Assembly (NCBI GenBank): GCA_001802945.1
Contig: MHAK01000129.1
Span: forward strand, 1-40,300
Direction of reading: 5' to 3'
Length of the DNA: 40,300 bases
Origin: Ignavibacteria bacterium RIFCSPLOWO2_12_FULL_56_21
GTDB taxonomy: Bacteria; Bacteroidota; Ignavibacteria; UBA10030
Positions 7,348 to 14,988 of the stretch are shown piece after piece (positions within the stretch are counted from its first letter, which is position 1; each line of letters begins with the position of its first letter). Made by a program: the position numbers and the translations under genes. The notes below the pieces were generated by a model. The model was given only the letters and a program-made list of their open reading frames with translations, ran no database searches and had not been told where the DNA came from.

Positions 7348-10347
7348 ATGGATCTCCAACGCAGAGACTTCATCAAGATCCTTGGCGGTGCGACGGTGGC
7401 AACGGCGCTTCCCGGCTGCACGCTGAAAAAGCCGCACTCGCTGATCCCCTACGTCATTCCCGACGAAGAGATCATTCCGGGAAAGGCGGTCTGGTACGCC
7501 ACGGTGTGCCGCGAATGTCCGGCTGGCTGCGGATTGCACGTGCGCGTGCGCGAAGGACGGGCGGTGAAGGCGGAGGGGAATCCGGTCCATCCGGTCAACC
7601 AAGGAGCGCTCTGTTCACGCGGACAAGCCTCGCTTCAGGGAATGTACAATCCCGACCGCATTCAGCATCCTCTACTGAAGACTGCGTCTGGCGGATGGCA
7701 GCAGATCACGTGGGCCGATGCAGAGAAGCTGGTGGATGAGAAGATCAGTGAGTTGACCTCAAAAGGACGCGGCGACAGCATCGCCTGGATGACGCCGCAT
7801 GTCACCGGCGCACTCGACGACGCCGTCGACGGTTTCCTGAGAGCTGTCGGATCGCGCCGTCGGCTCCGTTATGAACCCTTCGCGTTCGAAGGATTGAAAA
7901 GAGCGAACGACATCGCCTTCGGCAAGCCGGTCATTCCCTCATATCATTTCGACAAGGCAAAGTTCGTCCTCTCCTTCGGCGCAGATTTTCTCGAGACGTG
8001 GATTTCCCCCGTTGGTTTTGCCCGCGATTTTGCTGCGATGCGGGAATTCAACGGAACATCGTCGGGGTCGTTTGTCTACGTCGGCCCACGGCTGTCGATG
8101 ACGGCAACGAACGCCGACGTCTGGATCTCCGTCCCGCCCGGCACGGAGGGCGCATTTGCGCTCGCACTCCTCAACGTCATCATGACGAACGGGCTTGCGA
8201 CGGGGATGTCGCTTGCCGACGCCAACGATCTCCTGAAGATCACACGCCAGTTCACGGTATCGAAAGTCGCCGCGCTTACGGGTGTGGCCAAAGAGCGCAT
8301 CCGAACTCTCGCTTTGGACCTGGGGCAGGCGAAACCGAGCCTCGTCGTCGGTGGCGGGACAGTCCTGGGAGGCGAATCAGAGGCCGCCGCGCTCGTCGGC
8401 ATCAATCTGCTCAATTACGCGCTCGGCAACATCGGCACCACAGTCGATTTCGATGTGCCGATGACATTGTCGGACGCGGGCTCCTACGCCGACCTTTCCC
8501 GGTTTGCACGCTCAATGGAACAAGGGGAAGTCTCCCTGCTTTTCCTGTCGGAGACCAATCCTGTGTATGCCACCCCTCCATCCGCCAATTTTGCGCATGC
8601 ACTCGACCGGGTTCTTTTCACGGTGGCCTTTTCGTCGTTCATGGACGAGACGACCGCCCGCGCAACGCTCGTGCTTCCTACACTGACACCGCTGGAATCG
8701 TGGGGAGATCACGAGCCGGTTGCAGGCGTACGTGGCCTTCTGCAACCCGTCATGCAGCCGGTGTTCGCTGATGCACGAATGCTTGGAGACGTCCTTCTGC
8801 GCATGACGGAGAATGTGACGAAGCGAACAACATATACTTCGACCGAGCAGCCGTTCCTTGCATTCGTACGAGACCGCTGGCGTCAGCTTCACCGGTCCGC
8901 TCGCACAACGACGTCGTTTGACGTGTGGTGGAATGAGCAACTGGCAAACGGAGGCACGTTCGCACCATCGTCCCCCGCTCGTCGGCGTGTTTCGTGGCGC
9001 CCGTCGACGGCGACGTTGTCCCGCATCTTCGACGGCATTCCGGCAAACCCACCGCCGGAGTTCACTCTCGTGGCATATCCTTCCCTCCATCATTTTGACG
9101 GACGTGGAGCGAACCGGCCGTGGCTGCAGGAAGTCCCAGACCCGATGACGCAGCTGACGTGGGAGAATTGGGTCGAGATCCACCCGAGGGATGCGCAACG
9201 ATTCGGCATCGCCAAAGGCGACCTGGTGGAACTGCACACACAGCACGGCACGATAGAGATTCGAGCATATGTGTACGCCGGCGTTCGACAAGGAACGATT
9301 GCCGTCCCCATCGGACAGGGACACACAGAGTACGGACGATACGCACAGAACACAGGGAGCAACGTTTTGCGGCTTCTCCCTCCGCTGCCTCTGGATTCCT
9401 CCGGGGGCATACGGTGGACTGGAGTCACCGTCGGCATCGTCAATAAGGGGCAAAGAAAGCAGCTTGCAGATGTCGCCGGCAGCGACCATGTGCACGGACG
9501 GAATATCGTGCAGGTCGTGACGGTGGAGGAATTGCTCCGTCAGACAAAGGACTTGCAGGAAGGGAAGGTGCCCGGGAGTTCAGAGGCACATGGAACCCAG
9601 GGGTCGGAGAGCCTGTATCCGGAGCACGAGCATCCGGACCATCGCTGGGGAATGACGATCGACCTCGACAAATGCACGGGATGCAGTGCTTGCGTCACCG
9701 CCTGTTATGCCGAGAACAACATTCCGGTTGTCGGAAGAACGCAAGTGGAGATCGGACGCGAACTTTCGTGGCTGCGCGTGGAACGGTATTTCGACGACGT
9801 TCCTGTCGACCCTGCCGCCCCGTACACGCCGAACGCAGAATTCCTGCCGATGATGTGTCAGCATTGCGACAACGCTCCGTGCGAGCCGGTGTGTCCCGTG
9901 TACGCCGCATATCACACGCCTGAAGGACTGAACGCTCAGGTCTACAACAGATGCGTCGGCACTCGCTACTGTTCGAATAACTGCCCCTACAAGGTCCGCC
10001 GGTTCAACTGGTTCGATTACGAATTCCCCGAGCCGTTGAACTGGCAGTTGAACCCCGACGTCACGGTCCGCTCCAAAGGTGTCATGGAAAAATGCACGAT
10101 GTGCGTCCAGCGCATTGTCGATGTGCGCACGACAGCGAAGCAGGAAGGCCGTTCGATCGTCGACGGTGAGATCACGACCGCGTGCCAGCAGGCCTGCCCG
10201 AGCCAAGCGATTGTGTTCGGCGACTTGAAGGATCCAGAGAGCCGGGTGAACAAGCTTCGCGATAAGAATGCGCCACGGGGATACCGAGTTCTGGAAGAAC
10301 TGAATACACAGCCGGCGGTGGTATATCTTAAGGAAATCAGGATGTAG
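7348..10347 (+). CDS. actB: ACIII molybdopterin-oxidoreductase-like iron-sulfur subunit ActB
   Basis: A 999-residue fusion of a molybdopterin-oxidoreductase-like domain (about 45-700) and a C-terminal ferredoxin-like domain. The N-terminus has a Tat signal (RRDFIK, residues 5-10) and a Cys24 in LPGC, suggesting export as a folded, lipid-anchored protein. Cys54, Cys57, Cys61 and Cys89 form a C-x2-C-x3-C pattern as in related oxidoreductases. The ferredoxin domain begins with C776-x2-C779-x2-C782-x3-C786 and C837-x2-C840-x4-C845-x3-C849, followed by two further Cys groups (NRCVGTRYCSNNCP and KCTMC...CQQACP). Family knowledge: ActB has no active molybdenum cofactor and passes electrons from the quinol site in ActC to ActA. 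The TAG stop lies in the first word of element 3. Confidence 0.95.
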   Translation: MDLQRRDFIKILGGATVATALPGCTLKKPHSLIPYVIPDEEIIPGKAVWYATVCRECPAGCGLHVRVREGRAVKAEGNPVHPVNQGALCSRGQASLQGMYNPDRIQHPLLKTASGGWQQITWADAEKLVDEKISELTSKGRGDSIAWMTPHVTGALDDAVDGFLRAVGSRRRLRYEPFAFEGLKRANDIAFGKPVIPSYHFDKAKFVLSFGADFLETWISPVGFARDFAAMREFNGTSSGSFVYVGPRLSMTATNADVWISVPPGTEGAFALALLNVIMTNGLATGMSLADANDLLKITRQFTVSKVAALTGVAKERIRTLALDLGQAKPSLVVGGGTVLGGESEAAALVGINLLNYALGNIGTTVDFDVPMTLSDAGSYADLSRFARSMEQGEVSLLFLSETNPVYATPPSANFAHALDRVLFTVAFSSFMDETTARATLVLPTLTPLESWGDHEPVAGVRGLLQPVMQPVFADARMLGDVLLRMTENVTKRTTYTSTEQPFLAFVRDRWRQLHRSARTTTSFDVWWNEQLANGGTFAPSSPARRRVSWRPSTATLSRIFDGIPANPPPEFTLVAYPSLHHFDGRGANRPWLQEVPDPMTQLTWENWVEIHPRDAQRFGIAKGDLVELHTQHGTIEIRAYVYAGVRQGTIAVPIGQGHTEYGRYAQNTGSNVLRLLPPLPLDSSGGIRWTGVTVGIVNKGQRKQLADVAGSDHVHGRNIVQVVTVEELLRQTKDLQEGKVPGSSEAHGTQGSESLYPEHEHPDHRWGMTIDLDKCTGCSACVTACYAENNIPVVGRTQVEIGRELSWLRVERYFDDVPVDPAAPYTPNAEFLPMMCQHCDNAPCEPVCPVYAAYHTPEGLNAQVYNRCVGTRYCSNNCPYKVRRFNWFDYEFPEPLNWQLNPDVTVRSKGVMEKCTMCVQRIVDVRTTAKQEGRSIVDGEITTACQQACPSQAIVFGDLKDPESRVNKLRDKNAPRGYRVLEELNTQPAVVYLKEIRM

Positions 10348-10866
10348 GTGATAGGTGGTGGGATGTAGGTGATGGGACGTAGGTCGTAGGTGAGAGATTG
10401 TAGGACGTTCCAGACTATTGCAACAAATTGCTTGGCGACAGGGGGGGACTATGGGAAAGCCAGTTCGCAGTTATGAAGACCTTGAAGTCTATCAAAAACT
10501 GTGCAATCTGCACATCGAGGTAAGCAGAAGATCGCTCGATTTTCCAAAGTTTGAGTTGTACGAGCTTGGGTCGTAGGTGCGCAGATCCTCGAATTCAGCT
10601 CCAGCAAATATTGCGGAAGGCTGGAATAACAGACACGTGAAGATCTATCTGGAAGGTATTAACAGAGCTTTTGGTGAGATCCGGGAAACGAGACATCACT
10701 TGACAATGGCGTTCCGCAAGGGATATATATCTGAGGAAGAATTGAATTCATTACTCAATCGGTACGATGAATGCGGCAGAATGTTACGGGGGTTGGAGCA
10801 ATCATTGGAGCGTCGGACAAACCTATGACCCGCGTCCTACGTCCCACGTCCCATGACCCACGTCCA
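10340..10866 (+). mobile_element. Four-helix-bundle element 3 (inverted-repeat bounded, gene broken)
   Basis: The left arm (10340-10406) is a degenerate tandem array of ggatgtaggt/gatgggacgtagg words, and the right arm (10822-10866) is its inverted counterpart (cctacgtcccacgtcccatg). The 30 bases at 10361-10390 pair with 10836-10865 with about six mismatches, including a perfect atgggacgt core. The left arm starts within the last codons of actB and donates its TAG stop. The enclosed gene (10451-10828) carries a nonsense codon, which suggests the unit is decaying. Confidence 0.6.
10451..10828 (+). pseudogene. Four-helix-bundle protein, copy 3, interrupted by one amber codon
   Basis: From the ATG at 10451 the frame reads RSYEDLEVYQKLCNLHIEVS...FPKFELYELGS, then a TAG at 10574-10576, then VRRSSNSAPANIAEGWNN and the rest of the family pattern to the TGA at 10826-10828. 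The frame is intact on both sides, and family members carry Gln at this place (LGSQ-RRSS), so a single C-to-T change (CAG to TAG) explains the break. A GTG directly after the stop could restart translation of the last 83 residues, without helix 1. The leader again has a G-run (cgacagggggggact-ATG). It belongs to a different subgroup from copies 1 and 2 (ANIAEGWNN ending). Confidence 0.85.
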
Positions 10867-10888
10867 TGTGGGATTCATCTAGCGCTCC

Positions 10889-12196
10889 ATGGCATATAAG
10901 CTGACATACTCGCAAACCGACCTGGACCTGACACAAACGCTGAATAAGCCGAAGCGTTGGTATTATGTCGCCGTCGCACTTCTCTTCTGCGGCGTACTCT
11001 GGGGCGCGTTCTCGTGGTTGTATCAGATCCAGACAGGCATCGGTGTTGCGGGAAAGAACAATCCGGTCGGTTGGTATCTCTACATCACGACCTTCGTCTT
11101 CTGGGTCGGTATAGCACATTCGGGGACGCTTATCTCGGCCATTCTCTTTCTGTTCCGTGTGAAATGGCGTGCGGCGGTGTACCGAAGCGCGGAAGCGGTG
11201 ACACTCTTCGGGCTTGCCACGGCCGGTATCTTCCCCCTTCTCCACATGGGTCGCGTGTGGGTGTTCTATTGGACGCTTCCCTATCCGCAAATGGGCGGTC
11301 TCTTTCCAAATTTCCGGTCCCCGCTCGTGTGGGACGTGTTTGCGATCTCTACGTACCTGACCGTAAGCGCCATCTTTTTCCTCACAGGTATGGTGCCGGA
11401 CATTGCGATCATTCGTGATAAGTCTAAGGGTTGGCGGAAGAAACTCTACGGTTTCTTGTCCCAGGGCTGGCAGGGAACCGACAGGCAATGGCGGCATTAC
11501 ACGGCGGCGTACGTTTTCCTGGCTGCGCTTGCGACGCCACTTGTCGTGTCGGTGCATTCGATCGTTTCGTGGGACTTTGCAATGAGTATCGTCCCCGGCT
11601 GGCACAGCACGATTTTCGCCCCGTATTTCGTTGCGGGAGCGATCCATTCCGGACTGGCGATGGTCATCCTCATCCTCATTCCCATGAGGAACGCCTTCAA
11701 CTTGAAGGCGTATATCACGGACCATCATCTGGAGAGTCTCGCAAAATTTCTCCTTTTCACGGCGACGGTCGTCGGATTTGCTTACCTGATCGAACTGTTC
11801 GTCGCGTGGTACAGCCACAACCCCTGGGAACGGGCGATTTTTCTTTACCGGGCTTTCGGCGATTACTGGTTCGCGTTCTGGGCTTTGTTTGTCTGCAATC
11901 TTCTCGTTCCACAGTTGTTTTGGGTGAAGAAATTCCGGACGAGCATTCCATTCCTCGTGGTCGTCTCCCTTGCTGTCACGATCGGAATGTGGTTCGAGAG
12001 ATTCACGATCATCGTCACTTCCCTCGCGCACGAATACATTCCGTTCGCCTGGGGACTTCCTACGCTGACCTGGTCGGAGACGGGCATTGTCATCGGGTCG
12101 TTTTGCTGGTTCTTTTTCCTGTTCATGATCTTCAGCAAAACACTACCGGTTGTTTCCATGTGGGAGGTGAAAGAACAGCTGGACCCACCAGAGTAG
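10889..12196 (+). CDS. actC: ACIII integral membrane subunit ActC (NrfD/PsrC family)
   Basis: A 435-residue polytopic protein with about ten hydrophobic segments and NrfD/PsrC-type features: WLYQIQTGIGVAGKNNPVGW, FWVGIAHSGTLISAILFLFRVKWR, RSAEAVTLFGLATAGIFPLLHMGRVW and PNFRSPLVWDVFAISTYLTVS. Family knowledge: ActC is the main quinol-binding membrane subunit that hands electrons to ActB. The ATG at 10889 is 22 bp beyond element 3. The gene uses TAG as stop, as does actB, so TAG is a real stop codon in this genome. Confidence 0.95.
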   Translation: MAYKLTYSQTDLDLTQTLNKPKRWYYVAVALLFCGVLWGAFSWLYQIQTGIGVAGKNNPVGWYLYITTFVFWVGIAHSGTLISAILFLFRVKWRAAVYRSAEAVTLFGLATAGIFPLLHMGRVWVFYWTLPYPQMGGLFPNFRSPLVWDVFAISTYLTVSAIFFLTGMVPDIAIIRDKSKGWRKKLYGFLSQGWQGTDRQWRHYTAAYVFLAALATPLVVSVHSIVSWDFAMSIVPGWHSTIFAPYFVAGAIHSGLAMVILILIPMRNAFNLKAYITDHHLESLAKFLLFTATVVGFAYLIELFVAWYSHNPWERAIFLYRAFGDYWFAFWALFVCNLLVPQLFWVKKFRTSIPFLVVVSLAVTIGMWFERFTIIVTSLAHEYIPFAWGLPTLTWSETGIVIGSFCWFFFLFMIFSKTLPVVSMWEVKEQLDPPE

Positions 12197-12283
12197 AAAC
12201 ATGCCAAACAGTCCAAACATGCCAAACAGTCCAAACATGCCAAACAGTCCAAACATGCCAATCAATCCAAACGTGTCAAATCC
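12197..12283 (+). repeat. Tandem repeat, 18-bp unit, about 4.8 copies
   Basis: Starting directly after the actC stop, the unit aaacatgccaaacagtcc repeats at 12197, 12215 and 12233 without change, then at 12251 with two changes and at 12269 as a degenerate, shortened copy. Copies have no spacers, so this is not a CRISPR array. The words caaac and cagtcc recur near 12351 before the actD start. Confidence 0.9.
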
Positions 12284-12345
12284 CGTATTAGCGTCCATTC
12301 GCGTTCATTCGCGGTTTTCCATTTCATAGTCTTATCGATTCAACA
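12284..12345 (+). repeat. Short attcgcg-type repeat remnant before actD
   Basis: The stretch holds gcgtccattcgcgttcattc followed by gcggttttcc, a G+C-richer version of the attcgtgtccattcgtgg words at 1 kb and 20 kb. No gene is visible. Confidence 0.5.
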
Positions 12346-12867
12346 TTGGCAAACAGTTCATACACTCAATCGATGGCGGTTTTTCCGGGCATGCAAGGAC
12401 TCCTGAAGGGCATTCAGGCCCTGTATGAACGGAAGATCCAGAAGTTCACCGTCTATTCGCCCGTTCCGCATCACGACATCGAGCATGCCTTGCATCGCGG
12501 GAAGAGCCCGGTGCGCATGTTCACGCTGGTCGGGGCGGTGCTCGGCTTCTGCACCGGTTGGGCCCTTACGATCTACTCCGTCCATTCGTACCCGCTCATC
12601 GTCGGCGGAAAGCCGCTGATCTCCATTCCTCCGTTCGGCGTCCTCGCGTATATCCTGACGATCCTCTTCGGCTCTCTCGCCACAATGATCGGGTTCCTTG
12701 TCAACGCACATCTTCCACAGGTGCGTCTAGCGGCCGTGTACCATGAAAAATTGTCGAGCGATCATTACGGAATCCAGTTTCACGGGACGGAGACGGAACT
12801 CAAGGAATTCGAAGGAATGATGAAGAAGGCCGGAGCGACTTCGTTCCGGCGGGCCGGGAACGCATGA
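12346..12867 (+). CDS. actD: ACIII subunit ActD (DUF3341)
   Basis: A 173-residue protein (TTG start at 12346; an ATG at 12373 would give 164 residues). The N-terminal cytoplasmic part reads KFTVYSPVPHHDIEHALHRGKSPVRMFTLVGAVLG, the DUF3341 pattern in which the SPFP-like motif precedes the first helix. Two membrane helices follow (about 58-80 and 98-120), and the C-terminal part HYGIQFHGTETELKEFEGMMKKAGATSF is the usual soluble tail. Family knowledge: ActD is a small membrane subunit that stabilises ACIII. Comparison with homologue lengths mildly favours the TTG. The stop overlaps the actE start (ATGA). Confidence 0.88.
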   Translation: MANSSYTQSMAVFPGMQGLLKGIQALYERKIQKFTVYSPVPHHDIEHALHRGKSPVRMFTLVGAVLGFCTGWALTIYSVHSYPLIVGGKPLISIPPFGVLAYILTILFGSLATMIGFLVNAHLPQVRLAAVYHEKLSSDHYGIQFHGTETELKEFEGMMKKAGATSFRRAGNA

Positions 12868-13439
12868 TGAGAGACTACTGCAGTTTTAAAGCACTAGCCG
12901 CAAGAAGGCGCAAAAGACGCAAAGTTCTTTTGCGCTCTTTGTACCTTTTTGCGGCTATCATGTACACAGCCCTTACAATTTCCGGGTGCGGCAACGACAA
13001 CGGACAGATCGGCGACTTCCGTTACAGGTCCGACATGGCCGATCAGCCGTCGTTCCACAAGCACGAGGATCCGCTGCCGCCGGTAAAGGGAACGGTGCCG
13101 GTCGCAGGTAAAGAGCTTGCGATCTCCGATTCCCTGGCTGCGACACGGGTCGCAAATCCGGTGGAACGAACTCCGGCGAACGCGGATTCATCGAAGTTCC
13201 TGTATGAAACGTATTGCACGCCCTGCCACGGATTGAGTGCGAAGGGAGACGGACTTGTCGCGGCGAAATTCCAGCGCCCGCCCGACCTGACGACGCAAAA
13301 ATACCGGACTACTCCGGACGGCTACTTCTATTATGTCATTCGCAACGGCAGATTGATCATGCCATCGTACTACGAGTCGATCAAATCGCGCGAGCGATGG
13401 CTGATTGTGAACCATCTGAGAACCTTGCAGGACAAATGA
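12864..13439 (+). CDS. actE: ACIII monohaem cytochrome c lipoprotein ActE
   Basis: A 191-residue protein whose ATG overlaps the actD stop. The lipobox is ISGC (Cys42). The mature part begins GNDNGQIGDFRYRSDMADQP, continues with LPPVKGTVPV (typical of ActE), and carries one haem motif CTPCH (Cys118, Cys121, His122) and a Met ligand in LIMPSY (Met166). Family knowledge: ActE is a monohaem periplasmic cytochrome next to ActA. The signal peptide is odd: residues 11-31, which hold the basic n-region RRRKRRK and much of the hydrophobic core, are encoded by a palindromic intergenic-type repeat (12896-12956). A start at the later ATG (12960) would leave too short a signal peptide, so the long form is preferred. 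Confidence 0.9.
   Translation: MMRDYCSFKALAARRRKRRKVLLRSLYLFAAIMYTALTISGCGNDNGQIGDFRYRSDMADQPSFHKHEDPLPPVKGTVPVAGKELAISDSLAATRVANPVERTPANADSSKFLYETYCTPCHGLSAKGDGLVAAKFQRPPDLTTQKYRTTPDGYFYYVIRNGRLIMPSYYESIKSRERWLIVNHLRTLQDK
12896..12956 (+). repeat. 61-bp palindromic repeat inside the actE signal-peptide region
   Basis: Outer arms agccgcaa (12896-12903) and ttgcggct (12949-12956) pair perfectly, as do inner arms gcgcaaaaga (12908-12917) and tcttttgcgc (12926-12935). The vocabulary (cgcaaag, ctttgcg) equals that of the ccoO/ccoP spacer palindrome at 4495-4627. Confidence 0.85.
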
Positions 13440-13654
13440 GATTGCGGATTGTGCGTTTTTTGCATCCCGCCGCTTTTTGGCGGGACGAAATGCGAATTGC
13501 GGATTAGCTCGGGTATAGCAGCGCTCTTTTAGGTCGGCAATTGGCCGTTGATTCTTGGCTGTTTGCACTTTCTTGCATGGCAGTTGGCTGTTGAAGTTTG
13601 ACAGTTTCTTTCTTGTCAGTTGGCAGTTTGAAGAGTTTGCATTCACATGCCCTC
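13440..13654 (+). repeat. actE/actF spacer with hairpin and two repeat vocabularies
   Basis: No gene is visible. A perfect 7-bp hairpin tcccgcc/ggcggga (13465-13471 with 13479-13485) lies between direct copies of attgcggatt (13441 and 13496). From about 13530 to 13635 the spacer consists of degenerate ggcagttggc/gtttgacag words. A reading frame continues from here into actF, but it is repeat-derived. Confidence 0.65.
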
Positions 13655-14866
13655 ATGATTGCACAACAATCGGCTCCTCCTTTATTGCGCAAACTGCTAT
13701 GGGCTGGCGTCGCCATCGGCACAGTCACTCTTGCTGCCGCGGTGGCGGGGTATGCATCCGAACGCTTCTGGCTCTCGTATCTCATCAATTTCTGTTTCTG
13801 GAGCGGTCTTGCGCAGGCGGGGGTCGTGTTTTCGGCAGCGTATCGACTCACGAATGGAACTTGGGGCGAAACCATCAGACGCGTTGCTGAAGGGTTCGTG
13901 CTGTTTATACCCGTCAGCGCTGTTTTGTTCCTCCTCATATATGCAGGCAGATCCTATTTGTGGCCTTGGATCGAGGAACCGATCGAGGCAAAAGGAGCCT
14001 GGCTCAACGAGCCGTTCTTCTTCCTCCGCGTGACGTTCTATTTCGTCGCGCTTTCGATTCTGAGCATCGTGTATGTCCGGACCTCGATTCGACCGGAACT
14101 CGGACGGCTCCGCGAACTAGGACAATTGCCACAATCGCGATTGGCCGACTTCGTGCTTCGCGGATGGCAGGGGTTCCCCGCCGAGTCCGGGCGCCGAGCA
14201 AAGAATCTTCCGCGCCTCGTCCCGGCCATGCTCATCTCGTACGGATTCATCTATTCGTTCGTGGGATTCGACGTGGTGATGTCGCTCGACCCGCATTGGT
14301 ACAGCACCATGTATGGCTGGCTCTACTTTGTCCATGCGTTCGACGCCGGCGTAGCTGCTACGATCATCGTCGCCATTCTCTCACGGAAGCTCTTCACGCT
14401 TGAACAGCACGTCTCCCCAAAGCAATTCTACGACGTCAGCCGGCTGCTGATGGGCCTCTGCATGCTGGCCGGCGGATTCTACTGGTCGCAATTCCTCGTC
14501 ATTTGGTATGGCAATCTGGGAGAAGAGATTGGACGCCTCGTTGTGCGCTTTGATCACGCTCCCTGGTATTTCTTCCAGTGGACGGTCATCGGACTCCTCT
14601 ACTTCTTCCCCATCATCGTCTTCCTCAGCAAGTCCATCAAAGAAAAGCCGCGCGCCCTTCTTGTGATCGCCTCACTCATTCTCTCGGCGAATTGGTTGTA
14701 TCAATTCGTCGAGATCGCGCCGTCGGTGTGGAAGGGAGACGGCATTCCACTCGGACCCATCGAGCTGTTGACGACAATCGGCTTCCTGAGCGCCGTCGGA
14801 TTGTGCTGGCTTGCGTACGCAAAAGTGGTGCCTTTAGTCAGCACTGACTCGACAAAGACTGTCTAA
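13655..14866 (+). CDS. actF: ACIII integral membrane subunit ActF (NrfD-like)
   Basis: From the ATG at 13655 the protein has 403 residues and about ten hydrophobic segments (for example LLWAGVAIGTVTLAAAVAGY, LSYLINFCFWSGLAQAGVVF, YGFIYSFVGFDVVMSLDPHW). Family knowledge: ActF is a structural relative of ActC and the second large membrane subunit of ACIII; a role as proton path or second quinone site is debated. The upstream in-frame extension to 13598 is encoded by repeats and lacks family resemblance, so it is not used. It ends the act gene series; the copper ATPase follows after 122 bp with no clear terminator in between. Confidence 0.92.
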   Translation: MIAQQSAPPLLRKLLWAGVAIGTVTLAAAVAGYASERFWLSYLINFCFWSGLAQAGVVFSAAYRLTNGTWGETIRRVAEGFVLFIPVSAVLFLLIYAGRSYLWPWIEEPIEAKGAWLNEPFFFLRVTFYFVALSILSIVYVRTSIRPELGRLRELGQLPQSRLADFVLRGWQGFPAESGRRAKNLPRLVPAMLISYGFIYSFVGFDVVMSLDPHWYSTMYGWLYFVHAFDAGVAATIIVAILSRKLFTLEQHVSPKQFYDVSRLLMGLCMLAGGFYWSQFLVIWYGNLGEEIGRLVVRFDHAPWYFFQWTVIGLLYFFPIIVFLSKSIKEKPRALLVIASLILSANWLYQFVEIAPSVWKGDGIPLGPIELLTTIGFLSAVGLCWLAYAKVVPLVSTDSTKTV

Positions 14867-14988
14867 GGCCTCTTCAAGTATTCTCCCTTCCCACGGAACG
14901 CAGAGGACACTCGATTTTCCCTGTGTGAACTCCGTTCGCTAATTTTTCCTTTTTCATTACCTTCTTACCTCCTTCATCTTTTCCCGAA

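Noticed and set aside
8512-9495. 327-codon open frame opposite actB
   Set aside because: Shadow of actB; no family resemblance and no context.
10574-10576. Recoding of TAG (amber read-through) in the third four-helix-bundle gene
   Set aside because: actB and actC use TAG as their normal stop, and no pyrrolysine or suppressor signals are seen; a simple nonsense change is sufficient.
10823-12031. 402-codon open frame opposite actC
   Set aside because: It is a charged, low-complexity shadow of the membrane protein gene on the other strand.
12197-12283. CRISPR array
   Set aside because: Copies are directly adjacent without spacers and the unit is only 18 bp; no cas genes are nearby.
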